From assembly GCF_002531825.1 (NCBI RefSeq), contig NZ_NWSX01000011.1, positions 1 to 64,000 on the forward strand: a stretch of DNA of 64,000 nucleotides, written 5' to 3'. Shown one piece after another: positions 26,078-34,588 of this stretch. Both the position numbers and the translations under genes were made by a program. How positions within the stretch are numbered: position 1 is the first letter of the stretch; every line of letters starts with the position of its first letter. Below the pieces are notes generated by a model. That model had not been told where the DNA came from. It saw nothing but the letters and a program-made list of their open reading frames with translations, and did not search any database. The DNA is from Rhizobium sp. J15. GTDB lineage: Bacteria > Pseudomonadota > Alphaproteobacteria > Rhizobiales > Rhizobiaceae.

Positions 26078-27948
26078 TCCGCCGCCTCCGGCATCAGCCC
26101 TGCCGCCGATTGCAGCTCGATGCGAAACACCGCGCCGCCTTCGGGATGGTTGACGGCAGTCAGGCTGCCGCCGAAATCCTTGACGATGTTGTAGGAGATC
26201 GAAAGCCCGAGGCCGAGCCCCTTGCCGACGCCCTTGGTCGTGAAGAAGGGATCGAAGATGCGCTCGGCGATCGCCGCCGGCACGCCCGGGCCGTGGTCGC
26301 GCACCGTCAGCACCACCTTGCCGGCCTGCTCCAGCGCAGAAATCTCGATGCGCCTGTCGTCCAGCCCCTCCACCGCATCGGCGGCATTCGAAATCACATT
26401 CACGAGCACCTGCTGCAGGCGCACCGAGCCGGCGCGCACGACCGGCGGCCGCGGCCCGAGATCCAGCCGAAGCTCGGCGTCGGCCGCCTTCAGCCGCCAG
26501 GCGATAATTTCGAGCGTGTCGCGCATTGCCTCGTCGAGAGGAACCGGGCCGAGCTTCTCGTTCGGCTTGCGGGCGAAATTGCGCAGGTGCCGGCTGATCG
26601 AGGCCATGCGGTCGATCAGCCCGCCGATCCGCCGGATATTGTCCCGCGCCTCTTCCGTCCGGCCGCGGTCGATCAGCACGGAGGCGCTGTCCGTATAGGT
26701 CTTGGCGGCGGCGAGCGGCTGGTTGAACTCGTGGGAAAGGGCGGCCGACATCTGCCCGAGTCCGGCAAGCTTGCCGGCCTGGATGAGATCAGCCTGCGTC
26801 TGGCGAAGCTGCTGCTCGGTCAGCCGCCGTTCGGCGATCTCCTCTTCGATGCGGCTGTTGACCCGGGCAAGATCGGCGGTGCGCTCTTCCACCCGCCGCT
26901 CCAGTTCGCCCTGCGCTTCGGCCTGCATCTGCATGCGCTCGGCCAGCCGCGCCCGCCGCTGGCGAACGACCGCAACGGCAAGCGCGGCGATGCAGAGGAT
27001 GAGAAAAACGGCGACAAGGGCGGTGCGCGCCTGGGCGCGGATGGAACTCGTCTCCATCAGCACGTTCACCGTCCAGTCCTCGGCCGGCATGTAATGCGAC
27101 AGTACCAGATATTCGCTCGCGCTCCGGTCGCTTGCGAGCGTCATCAGATCGTGCTGCTCGAAGCGATGACGCGTCACCGGCAGCGCCGTCAGCCTGGCAT
27201 TGGCATAGCGCCGAGACGCTTCCGTGCGGGCGATGCGATCGGCCGTCAAGGGCAGGATCGCGCCGTAAAGCCATTCCGGGCTGCCGGACATGAAGATGAT
27301 GCCCTCGGGATCGGAGACGAAGATCTTGTATTCCCCGCCGCTCCAGGAGGATTCGATCATGTCGATATCGACCTTGAAGACGATAACGCCGCGGACATCC
27401 GCGCCGACCCTTATCGGCGCCGAGAAATAATAGCCGCGTTTCAGCGACGTGGTGCCGAGGGCGTAAAACCGGGCCTGCCGGCCCTCGATCGCCTCCTGGA
27501 AATAGGGTCGGTAATTGAAATTCTGCCCGACGAAACTGGCCGGTCCGTCATAGTTGCTGGCCGCGATCGTCTCGCCGTCCGGCTTCACCACATAGATGTC
27601 GGAGGATTTCAAGAGCCCGTTGATCTCCTTGAGATAGAGATTGGCCGCATCGCGCAGCGCCATGTCGTCGGGCGCGCTGACCAGTTCCTTGATATCGTCA
27701 TGATCGGCGATCAGCGCCGGCAGCGCCTCATAGCGGTTGAGGTGGCCGCTCAGCGCCGAAACGGCAAGCCGCAGCGCCGTTCCCGCCTGCGCCGAAGCCT
27801 CTTCCATATAGGCGCGCGTCGCAATCGCGCTTCCATAGGTGAAGAAGGCGAAAATGACGATCGGCACCGTGAGCAGCGCCGCTATTGCACGAAATCTCGA
27901 AGACAGATCCGGCTCCTCCCTTCCTGCCTCCGCTCCCCAGCAAGGCAT
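26074..27948 (-). CDS. DctB-like sensor histidine kinase
   Basis: The 624-residue kinase has membrane helices at about 21-43 and 308-328 enclosing a large periplasmic double-Cache sensor (SNYDGPASFVGQNFNYRPYF; GTTSLKRGYYFSAPI), as in C4-dicarboxylate sensor DctB. Next come a coiled-coil linker (330-395), the dimerisation/phosphorylation helix with H406 (SHEFNQPLAAAKTY) and an ATPase domain (NVISNAADAV, GLGLGLSISYNIV). The ATG at 27948 has no clear ribosome binding site, so the exact start is uncertain. Its partner regulator overlaps its stop codon. Confidence 0.9.
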   Translation of the reverse strand: MPCWGAEAGREEPDLSSRFRAIAALLTVPIVIFAFFTYGSAIATRAYMEEASAQAGTALRLAVSALSGHLNRYEALPALIADHDDIKELVSAPDDMALRDAANLYLKEINGLLKSSDIYVVKPDGETIAASNYDGPASFVGQNFNYRPYFQEAIEGRQARFYALGTTSLKRGYYFSAPIRVGADVRGVIVFKVDIDMIESSWSGGEYKIFVSDPEGIIFMSGSPEWLYGAILPLTADRIARTEASRRYANARLTALPVTRHRFEQHDLMTLASDRSASEYLVLSHYMPAEDWTVNVLMETSSIRAQARTALVAVFLILCIAALAVAVVRQRRARLAERMQMQAEAQGELERRVEERTADLARVNSRIEEEIAERRLTEQQLRQTQADLIQAGKLAGLGQMSAALSHEFNQPLAAAKTYTDSASVLIDRGRTEEARDNIRRIGGLIDRMASISRHLRNFARKPNEKLGPVPLDEAMRDTLEIIAWRLKAADAELRLDLGPRPPVVRAGSVRLQQVLVNVISNAADAVEGLDDRRIEISALEQAGKVVLTVRDHGPGVPAAIAERIFDPFFTTKGVGKGLGLGLSISYNIVKDFGGSLTAVNHPEGGAVFRIELQSAAGLMPEAAE

Positions 27949-28059
27949 GCCCGACTGGGGATCAGTCTAATGAGGCTGAAGGGTATTTCCAAGGGCCTGG
28001 CGAAACTTGACAGCCGGCGGAGCCGGTGTCCTATTGCGGCGCTGCAAGGAGATCCGCGC

Positions 28060-28722
28060 ATGAGCGACGACCCTACGCCTGCCGACAGCAAGCTCACCAG
28101 TTCCAAGCGCCGCTGGGCGGCGGAGGGCAAGTTCCTCACCGGCCGCATCAGCCGTCCCGAAGCCGAGCGCCTGCCGCCCGGCCAGCACCTCGTCAAGAAC
28201 TGGCCGGTGCTCGATCTCGGTCAGCAGCCGGTCATCTCCACAGACAGCTGGCGGCTTGAGGTGCGCGGCCTCGTCGAAACGACCCTCACCCTCACCTGGG
28301 TCGATTTCCAGGCGATCGAGCAGAGCACCAGGGTCAGCGACATCCACTGCGTCACCACATGGTCGCGCTACGACAACAACTGGAAAGGCGTTTCGACGCG
28401 CGATCTGCTCGACCGCGCCATGCCGAGACCGGAAGCGGCCTACGTCATGCTGACGAGCTATGACGGCTATACCACCAATCTGCCGCTTTCCGATTTCGCC
28501 GCCGAGGACGCCATTCTCGCCACATCATGGGAAGGCCTGCCGCTGACGGCGGATCACGGCGGACCGATGCGCCTCGTCGTGCCGCATCTCTATTTCTGGA
28601 AAAGCGCCAAATGGCTGCGCCGCATCGAGATCCTGGCTGCCGACGAGGCCGGCTTCTGGGAAAAGAACGGCTACCACATGTATGGCGATCCGTGGCGCGA
28701 GCAGCGCTATTCCGACGACTGA
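28060..28722 (+). CDS. SUOX-type molybdopterin-dependent oxidoreductase
   Basis: The 220-residue protein consists almost entirely of the sulfite-oxidase molybdopterin-binding fold, with the cysteine that ligates molybdenum at about residue 97 (SDIHCVTTWSRYDN) and the later GGPMRLVVPHLYFWKSAKW. It lacks the dimerisation domain and any signal peptide, so it is a short cytoplasmic member whose redox partner and substrate are unknown. The start follows AAGGAGA. Its last 16 bases overlap the end of the convergent gene on the other strand. Confidence 0.87.
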   Translation: MSDDPTPADSKLTSSKRRWAAEGKFLTGRISRPEAERLPPGQHLVKNWPVLDLGQQPVISTDSWRLEVRGLVETTLTLTWVDFQAIEQSTRVSDIHCVTTWSRYDNNWKGVSTRDLLDRAMPRPEAAYVMLTSYDGYTTNLPLSDFAAEDAILATSWEGLPLTADHGGPMRLVVPHLYFWKSAKWLRRIEILAADEAGFWEKNGYHMYGDPWREQRYSDD

Positions 28723-29360
28723 GCCTTCGTCCGCAAGACGCGTCTAAGCGCAAGGACGGCAAGACCGAACAGGGCAGCAACTCCCGTCAACGATGCCATG
28801 CTGGCAGGATGAAGCGGCACTTTGCTCCAATTTGGCTTGACGATGTCGGCAGTATTGAAGGCCTCACCGCTGAACCGGCAGGTGACGAGCGCAAGCCCGC
28901 GGCGCACCATATCGGCATCGACGGCCGAGATGATTTCGCCTGCGGCATGGGCCTCCCGCGGCATGTCCCGCATCGCCATCAGCACGGCTTTCGTCGCCGC
29001 GAGATAGGCATGGGCGCATTCGTTGAAGGGGCTTTCCTCATCCGTCACGCTGCCCGGCATCCTGCCCCAGAGGCAATAGGAATATTGGATCTCGGCATAG
29101 TTCAGGATGCGGCGGAACCGCTCATTGGTATCGACCGCCTGCGATGCGAGCGCGATGATCCCACGGCGATAGTCGGAAATCACCGCCATCTCGCCATGGG
29201 AAATCTCCTGGATATCGAGGCCGGCATGGCTGCCCCCTGCGCTGCGGCCATGGGCAAGGCAATCTCCGGCAATGAAGAGCAGCAAGCCCGCGCCGAGAAC
29301 CAGCCCTCGAGTCGAGCCCGAGGGCGGGAATGCGGCAAGCCTACCGATACGCCCAATCAC
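28707..29360 (-). CDS. Unknown exported membrane-anchored protein coupled to cbtA
   Basis: I do not recognise this 217-residue protein. The GTG at 29360 is used because it overlaps the cbtA stop (GTGA). The product then starts with a short basic region, a hydrophobic stretch (GLVLGAGLLLFIAGDCLAHG, about 19-38) like a signal peptide or lipoprotein-like signal, and a soluble helical domain with cysteines (YSYCLWG, NECAHAY, VTCRFSG). A C-terminal membrane helix (LTGVAALFGLAVLAL) and basic tail follow. Position and orientation make it the third gene of the cobalamin-riboswitch-controlled cbtBA unit, which suggests a role in cobalt or corrinoid handling (inference). Confidence 0.7.
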   Translation of the reverse strand: MIGRIGRLAAFPPSGSTRGLVLGAGLLLFIAGDCLAHGRSAGGSHAGLDIQEISHGEMAVISDYRRGIIALASQAVDTNERFRRILNYAEIQYSYCLWGRMPGSVTDEESPFNECAHAYLAATKAVLMAMRDMPREAHAAGEIISAVDADMVRRGLALVTCRFSGEAFNTADIVKPNWSKVPLHPASMASLTGVAALFGLAVLALRRVLRTKAQSSE

Positions 29361-30091
29361 CGAAATGCCGGCCGCAGCCCGCCCTTGGCGGCAAGGCGCT
29401 GTTCCGCCAGCACCCCGAAGGCAAGACCGAGTGTCGCCCAAAGGATCGCGTGCATGCCGAGCGAGGTCGTGCGGAAACGCCACAGCACCATTGCCGAGAA
29501 ATTCTCCGGCACCTCGTTGATCGGCGGCAGCAGATAGAGCACGAGGCCGATGAAAACGAGATAGGCGATGCCGGTGACGATCGCGCCGTTCCAGAGGCCG
29601 AAACGCTCGGCAAGGCGGCGTGAAAGCGCGACCGCCGCGATCAGCGAGGCGAGCGAGACGACGATCATCAGGAAGAACAGTTCGGTCCTGACGCCGATCG
29701 TATCGGGATTGCCGACCGCCGGCGGGTTGGCCGGATATTTGATGCCGGGCACCAGGACGACCGCCACGAAGGCGGCGATGGCGATGACGGCCGAGGTACC
29801 ACGCGCCGAAAGGCTGCTGAAGCGGCCGTGCACGAAGGCGAAAGCGAGCGAGAAAAGCCCGCCGACGGCGATGCTGTAGGCCATGACGCCGGTGAAAAGG
29901 CCGATCCCGGCCTGCGTGGCGCGGCTGACGATTTCGGGCTCGGCAGCTTCGCCGGCCGCCTGCGCGCTCGCCTCCTCGAAGGCGATCGCCGCATCAACCA
30001 GCGGCTCGCCGAAGACATGGGCGAAAGCGAAAACGAGAATGCCAGCAATCAGGCCCGCGAGCATGCCGCGAAGCAGAAGATTTCCAACCAT
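29357..30091 (-). CDS. cbtA: CbtA-family cobalt transporter subunit
   Basis: The 244-residue inner membrane protein has about five membrane helices and the family's typical start (GNLLLRGMLAGLIAGILVF). Also typical are the acidic loop, the GIKYPANPPAVGNPDTIG segment and the ending GMHAILWATLGLAFG. CbtA is predicted, mainly from its repeated linkage to B12 riboswitches, to import cobalt with CbtB. The gene follows cbtB after a palindromic repeat of about 100 bases and overlaps the unknown third gene by four bases. Confidence 0.88.
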   Translation of the reverse strand: MVGNLLLRGMLAGLIAGILVFAFAHVFGEPLVDAAIAFEEASAQAAGEAAEPEIVSRATQAGIGLFTGVMAYSIAVGGLFSLAFAFVHGRFSSLSARGTSAVIAIAAFVAVVLVPGIKYPANPPAVGNPDTIGVRTELFFLMIVVSLASLIAAVALSRRLAERFGLWNGAIVTGIAYLVFIGLVLYLLPPINEVPENFSAMVLWRFRTTSLGMHAILWATLGLAFGVLAEQRLAAKGGLRPAFR

Positions 30092-30105
30092 GTCAGTATC
30101 CCCCT

Positions 30106-30209
30106 AAGCATGTCGCGCAAAACTGTGCAGCGGTTTTGCGAGAACGACATGCGTAAAACAAAGACCTAAAGCGCGAGAAGCGAATCTGAAAGATCGCGAT
30201 GCGCTTTAG
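30106..30209. repeat. Composite palindromic repeat between cbtB and cbtA
   Basis: Two nested hairpins are visible. The first pairs GCATGTCG/CGACATGC and GCAAAAC/GTTTTGC (about 30108-30152), and the second pairs CTAAAGCGC (30166-30174) with GCGCTTTAG (30201-30209). The phrase AAACCGCTGCACAGTTTTGC with flanking GCATGTCG is a recurring rhizobial intergenic palindrome. It overlaps the cbtB stop codon and could reduce read-through to cbtA. Confidence 0.65.
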
Positions 30210-30415
30210 TGGCAGGGAAAGCCGAGGAGGTGACGGCCGTCATGCACGAATTCGTGCACGTACATGCCGTTGAACAGCGCCATTGCGCCTTCCTCGGTGC
30301 CGACGAAATAAATGGCGATGATCATCAGCAGGCCGCCGAAGATCGCCCAGGGCAGGATTTCCCCTACGGGGATCGGCGCCGGCGCTGCGACGGGCGCGAA
30401 AGTGGTGTCAGACAT
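30206..30415 (-). CDS. cbtB: CbtB-family cobalt transporter subunit
   Basis: The 69-residue protein has one membrane helix (ILPWAIFGGLLMIIAIYFVG) and a histidine-rich C terminus, HEFVHDGRHLLGFPCH. These are the two defining features of CbtB, whose histidines are thought to bind cobalt. ATG 30415 is preceded by GGAGG at six bases. It is the first gene after the cobalamin riboswitch. In-frame sequence further upstream would run through the riboswitch and is not coding. Confidence 0.92.
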   Translation of the reverse strand: MSDTTFAPVAAPAPIPVGEILPWAIFGGLLMIIAIYFVGTEEGAMALFNGMYVHEFVHDGRHLLGFPCH

Positions 30416-30449
30416 GTATTCCTCCGGAATGACGCGTTCAGTCGAAAGA

Positions 30450-30551
30450 GTGCTTGTGCGGCAGGGTCTGACTTCCGGCGTGAAGAGTTTCGACACGCTG
30501 GTTACAGTGGCGCGACCGCGCCGGATTTTCACCGGCTTCCAAACCCGCAAC
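30450..30551 (-). promoter_or_regulatory. Cobalamin (B12) riboswitch controlling cbtB-cbtA
   Basis: Read on the minus strand, the leader has the conserved core GAAGCCGGTGAAAATCCGGC, then GCGGTCGCGCCACTGTAACC, and the B12 box GCCGGAAGTCAGACCCTGCC at about 30478-30459, in the right order and spacing. These are the signature elements of adenosylcobalamin riboswitches. The switch ends about 35 bases before the cbtB ribosome binding site, so it likely blocks translation or transcription of cobalt uptake when B12 is plentiful. Confidence 0.95.
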
Positions 30552-30557
30552 GCCACG

Positions 30558-30587
30558 GTTATATCTGCTCGCCGGAGAGACTGTCAA
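30558..30587 (-). promoter_or_regulatory. Sigma70-type promoter of the cbt riboswitch transcript
   Basis: On the minus strand a perfect -35 TTGACA (30587-30582) is followed after 18 bases by TATAAC (30563-30558), five of six matches to the -10. The predicted transcription start, about 30551, falls at the first base of the riboswitch. Confidence 0.75.
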
Positions 30588-30634
30588 CGAAACTTCACGG
30601 AGCCGGCAAGGCTCTCCCCACCGCATTCCGGGAG

Positions 30635-31195
30635 ATGAGAACGATCGTGAATACGCGCTTCACCTGGATCTGCCACGGCGCGACGGCGGCAAGCCGCAAG
30701 GCGCTGTTCCCGCTCGACGAACCGCTGGAAGACAGGGCAGCCGAGGAGGCCGGCAGAATGGCCGCCCTGCCCCGCGCCGACCGTATCGTCACGAGCCCCG
30801 CTCTGCGGGCCCGCCAGACCGCCGAAGCCCTTCGTCTTCAAGCCGAAACAGACCCGGCGCTGCGCGATTGCGATCACGGCCGCTGGGCAGGCAGGCCGAT
30901 CACGGCGATCGGGGCCGAGGAGCCTGACGATCTCATGGCTTGGATGAGCGATCCGGAAGCCGCCCCGCACGGCGGCGAGAGCTTTTTCGATCTGCAGAGA
31001 CGCGTTGCAGGCTGGATGGATGAGCAGTCCCGGCTTGCGGGCCATGTGATCGCCATCAGCCACGCAGCCGTCATCAGGGCGGCGATCGCGCATGTGCTGC
31101 AGGCGCCGCTTTCCTCCTTGTGGCTGATCGACGTCGAGCCGCTCGCCGTCATTCGCATGTCCAGCAACGGGCAGCGCTGGTCGCTGCGCCTTTAG
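30635..31195 (+). CDS. Histidine-phosphatase-superfamily protein (CobC-like)
   Basis: The 186-residue protein has the histidine phosphatase fold: the catalytic loop TWICHGATAAS, ALRARQTAE-type second motif, and the second histidine in AISHAAVIRAAI. The usual RHG triplet is CHG, so the catalytic histidine remains but the phosphate-binding arginine is cysteine. The gene is divergent from the B12-riboswitch cbtBA unit, suggesting a CobC-like role in corrinoid assembly (inference). The start could be ATG 30635 or GTG 30647; the latter has better spacing to GGGAG. Confidence 0.8.
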   Translation: MRTIVNTRFTWICHGATAASRKALFPLDEPLEDRAAEEAGRMAALPRADRIVTSPALRARQTAEALRLQAETDPALRDCDHGRWAGRPITAIGAEEPDDLMAWMSDPEAAPHGGESFFDLQRRVAGWMDEQSRLAGHVIAISHAAVIRAAIAHVLQAPLSSLWLIDVEPLAVIRMSSNGQRWSLRL

Positions 31196-31350
31196 AGACT
31201 TACCGGCCGTAGGATCCGAACACCGCGACCAGAAACAAGCGTCGCATTAGCGATCCCTGATAAGATCCAGCCTTACGCAAGCAAATCGCGTCATCTCTGT
31301 TGAACCGGGTTTGACCGGGACTACTTCCTTGTCCCAAGGAGATGGAAGAC

Positions 31351-31470
31351 ATGGCATATGACTGGAGTGGCGAACGTACGCGGCGCCTGCGCTTGATGCG
31401 CGTCGCGACGTTCACGATAATTATGGTCGGTCTGGTCGTCAGCGTTCCGCTGCTGATCGTCACCGCCTGA
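31351..31470 (+). CDS. Small membrane peptide, 39 aa
   Basis: ATG 31351 is preceded by AAGGAG at nine bases. The peptide has a polar, arginine-rich N terminus (AYDWSGERTRRLRLMR) and a single membrane helix (VATFTIIMVGLVVSVPLLIV). It ends in a double stop (TGATAA) and is followed closely by a hairpin terminator, so start, end and transcript limits all fit a real gene. Function is unknown. Confidence 0.6.
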   Translation: MAYDWSGERTRRLRLMRVATFTIIMVGLVVSVPLLIVTA

Positions 31471-31481
31471 TAAAGCGAGAC

Positions 31482-31520
31482 AGGGCGAGCGATGCGTCAG
31501 CACGCTCGCCCTCGTTCTTT
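31482..31520 (+). terminator. Rho-independent terminator after the 39-aa gene
   Basis: AGGGCGAGCG (31482-31491) pairs perfectly with CGCTCGCCCT (31503-31512) around an 11-base loop, followed by CGTTCTTTG. It lies twelve bases after the stop codon. Confidence 0.8.
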
Positions 31521-31711
31521 GCAGAAACGCCAGCCCAACCGTTCCATCCCGAGACATCGCACCACGCTGCTGCAACGCAGTCCGATAGCGCTACGGCTGC
31601 CCCGACGGCACCGAAAAAGGCTGCTGCCTCCAATAATTCGCCTTCTGGTTTCAACGAACATTTCAGATTTTCGTGATAATTCGGCGCAGGGTGGAGATGG
31701 AGAAGGCGATA

Positions 31712-33283
31712 ATGCCGGCGTTTTTCCAAAGCAGGGCCGGAAGGCAATGCGTGTCGGTCGTGGTGCTCGGAGCGACGCTCTGGATCCTCGGCGCGCTGTT
31801 GCACCTTGGCGACGGCCTGGTCTCCTTCATGACCGGTTTCAGCAAATACGGCGCCGACAAGCTCGTTCTGGCCCTCGGCATCGCCGGCGCCATGAGCTTC
31901 ATCTATTCGGTGCTGCGCATCGCCGACCTGCGCAAGGAAATGGAACTGCGCGCCACCGCCCAGGCAAAGGCCGACTGGACCGCCACGCACGACCATCTGA
32001 CCAAGCTGCCGAACCGCTACGCCTTCGAGCGCAAGATCCTTTCACGGCCGATCGTGGACGATGAAGCCGAGATCGACGAGTGGGCCCGCAACGTCACCAT
32101 CTTCTCCGTCGATCTCGACGGCTTCAAGAAGGTCAATGATCTCGTCGGCCACAAGGGCGGCGACGTGCTTCTGATCGAGGTCGCCAAGCGTATCTGCGCG
32201 CTCGGCAATGCCGATTGCGTCTATCGTTTCGGCGGCGACGAATTCATCATCATCGCCTTCGGCCTGACGGCGCAGCGCGAGGAACGTTTTGCCCGGCTGC
32301 TGATCCAGGCGGTTACTCGGCCGATCCATATCGACGGCTTCGGCGTCGAAGTCGGCGCCAGCGTCGGTTACGATCGCTGGGCCGATGGCAGCGAGCCGCT
32401 GGAAGATGCCGCCCACCGCGCCGACCTTGCGATGTACGAGGCGAAATCGCGCGGACCCAACCACTATCTCGTCTTCGAAGCCTCGATGCAGGACAAGGTT
32501 GCCGAACGCGCCGCCCTGGAAACGAGGCTGCGCGCCGCAATCTCCAAGAAGGCGATCAAACCTTTCTATCAGCCGCTGATCGATCTCAAGACGGGCCAGC
32601 TCTGCGGCTTCGAGGCGCTCGCCCGCTGGATCGGCGAGGATGGCGTCAACATTCCGCCGCCCGTTTTCATCGACATTGCCGAGGAAACCGGCATGATCAC
32701 CGCTCTGTTCGAGGATCTTCTCGCCCAGGCCTGCAGCGACGCGCTCGCATGGCCCGAGCATGTGATGCTCTCCTTCAACGTCTCGCCGGTGCAGATGGAA
32801 GACAGGCTGCTGACCTCGCGCATCCTCAAGGTCCTCTCGGCAAGCCGGCTGCCGCCGCAGCGCCTCGAAATAGAGATCACCGAAAACGCGCTGATTCAGG
32901 ATCCGGCCGTCGCCGCCATCGTCCTCGAGGAGCTGCACGCAGCCGGCATTCAGATCGCGCTCGACGATTTCGGCACGGGCTATTCGAGCCTTGCCCAGCT
33001 CGCCCGCTACCGCTTCGACAAGATCAAGATCGACAAAAGCTTCACCGCCACCTGCCGCGAAGACGAGCGGCAGGAAAAGATCGTCCGCGCCATGCTCGGC
33101 CTCGGCAGGAGCCTCAACATCAAGACGACGGCGGAAGGTGTCGAGGACCACGGCCAGCTCGCCTTCCTGCTGCAGCTCGGCTGCGATATCGGCCAGGGCT
33201 ATCTGTTCGGCAAGGCGATGCCCGCCGCCGAGGCGAGCGCCTTCATCAGCGATCGCAGCGCCAATCTGGCCTCCACGGCCTGA
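31712..33283 (+). CDS. Membrane GGDEF-EAL protein (cyclic di-GMP turnover)
   Basis: The 523-residue protein has two N-terminal membrane helices (about 13-33 and 49-70), a GGDEF domain (RFGGDEF, 172-178) and an EAL domain (about 275-510). The EAL residues needed for phosphodiesterase activity are present: FEALARW, FNVSP, EITENAL, DDFGTGYSS, DKIKIDKSF, AEGVE. The RxxD inhibitory site before GGDEF is missing (GNAD). The protein could therefore make and break cyclic di-GMP, with breakdown probably dominant. The ATG at 31712 has GGAGAAGG before it; 31697 and 31673 are longer alternatives. Confidence 0.9.
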   Translation: MPAFFQSRAGRQCVSVVVLGATLWILGALLHLGDGLVSFMTGFSKYGADKLVLALGIAGAMSFIYSVLRIADLRKEMELRATAQAKADWTATHDHLTKLPNRYAFERKILSRPIVDDEAEIDEWARNVTIFSVDLDGFKKVNDLVGHKGGDVLLIEVAKRICALGNADCVYRFGGDEFIIIAFGLTAQREERFARLLIQAVTRPIHIDGFGVEVGASVGYDRWADGSEPLEDAAHRADLAMYEAKSRGPNHYLVFEASMQDKVAERAALETRLRAAISKKAIKPFYQPLIDLKTGQLCGFEALARWIGEDGVNIPPPVFIDIAEETGMITALFEDLLAQACSDALAWPEHVMLSFNVSPVQMEDRLLTSRILKVLSASRLPPQRLEIEITENALIQDPAVAAIVLEELHAAGIQIALDDFGTGYSSLAQLARYRFDKIKIDKSFTATCREDERQEKIVRAMLGLGRSLNIKTTAEGVEDHGQLAFLLQLGCDIGQGYLFGKAMPAAEASAFISDRSANLASTA

Positions 33284-33409
33284 CGACTTGTCTTTAAAAG
33301 ACCTGCAGCGCCCGGCGCAAAAATGCGCAGCGGACGAATAAATGTCTTTCCGTATGAAGTCCCGGCACTAAGTTCGCTCATCAGTATGCTCGCGCGGAGC
33401 CCGTGATAC

Positions 33410-34588
33410 ATGTCCTCGGCCGACCTCCTGCTGACCTTCAACGCCGGGTCCTCCACCGTCAAGATCGGCATCTTCGCGATGGAGAGCGCCGAAGCCCAGT
33501 GCATCGGCAAGGGCATCGTCGATCTTCGCGCCGAGCCGCTCTCCTTCAGTCTGACCAAGGGAGAGCAGACGTTCGACACCCCGCTGAACGCGGAAGCGAC
33601 GGACAATCTTCATGACGTCATCGACGAGACCTTCGCCCTTCTCGCCGATCACTTCGACATTGCCGCCGTGCGCGCCGCCGGGCACCGCGTCGTCCATGGC
33701 GGCGACCGCTTCACCGGGCCGGCGGCCCTCGACGAAGCCGCCATCGACGCCATGGAAGCCCTGACCCCGCTCGCACCTCTGCACCAGCCGCAGGCGCTGC
33801 GCTTCATCCGCGCGCTCCGGCATTTAAAGCCGCATCTTGCGCAGACGGCCTCCTTCGACACAGCCTTCCATGCCACGCAGGACGATCTCGTTCGCCGCTT
33901 CGCCATCCCCCGCGCGCTGCATGAGGAGGGGATCAAACGGTACGGCTTCCATGGCCTTTCCTATAAATTCATCGCCGGCGAACTCCGCCCCAGGGCGCCG
34001 CATGCGGCAAAGGCGGTGGTCGCCCATCTCGGCAGCGGCGCCAGCCTCTGCGCGCTCGACCGAGGCATCAGCCGCGATTGCAGCATGGGCTTTTCGACGC
34101 TCGACGGCATCCCGATGGCGACGCGCCCAGGCTGGCTCGATCCCGGTGTGATCCTACATCTGGCCGGCGAGAAGAAGCAGTCCTTCCGCGAGATCGAGGA
34201 TCTTCTCTATCACCGCTCCGGCCTGCTCGGCGTTTCCGGCATCAGCGCCGATACCCGCGACCTTTTGAAGGACGGACGCCCGGAGGCGCGGGAAGCGATC
34301 GACCTCTTCACCCTGCGCATTGCCGGCGAAATCGGCCGCATGGCGGCGACGCTCGGCGGCCTTGATGCCATCGTCTTCACGGCCGGCGTCGGCGAGCATC
34401 AGCCGGAGATCCGCGCCGGCGTGGCGAAACGGCTCTCATGGCTCGGCCTGGCACTCGACGAAAAGGCCAATGCCGCCAACGGCTTTGCCATCAGCACGAG
34501 GGGAAGCCGCATCGCCGTTCATGTCATCGCCACCAATGAGGAGCAGGTCATCGCCGACGAGGCGCTCTCCATTCTCCGCGGCGACTGA
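33410..34588 (+). CDS. ackA: Acetate kinase
   Basis: This kinase interconverts acetyl phosphate + ADP and acetate + ATP. The 392-residue protein shows the family opening FNAGSSTVKIGIF, GHRVVHGGDRFTGP, YGFHGLSYKFIA and HLGSGASLCALDRG, and a late GVGEHQPEIR with the conserved glutamate. It lies 70 bases upstream of phosphoketolase on the same strand, so it turns that enzyme's acetyl phosphate into ATP. Only the family ribosome site GGAG at some distance precedes ATG 33410. An anaerobox-like site for the next gene overlaps its stop codon. Confidence 0.95.
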   Translation: MSSADLLLTFNAGSSTVKIGIFAMESAEAQCIGKGIVDLRAEPLSFSLTKGEQTFDTPLNAEATDNLHDVIDETFALLADHFDIAAVRAAGHRVVHGGDRFTGPAALDEAAIDAMEALTPLAPLHQPQALRFIRALRHLKPHLAQTASFDTAFHATQDDLVRRFAIPRALHEEGIKRYGFHGLSYKFIAGELRPRAPHAAKAVVAHLGSGASLCALDRGISRDCSMGFSTLDGIPMATRPGWLDPGVILHLAGEKKQSFREIEDLLYHRSGLLGVSGISADTRDLLKDGRPEAREAIDLFTLRIAGEIGRMAATLGGLDAIVFTAGVGEHQPEIRAGVAKRLSWLGLALDEKANAANGFAISTRGSRIAVHVIATNEEQVIADEALSILRGD

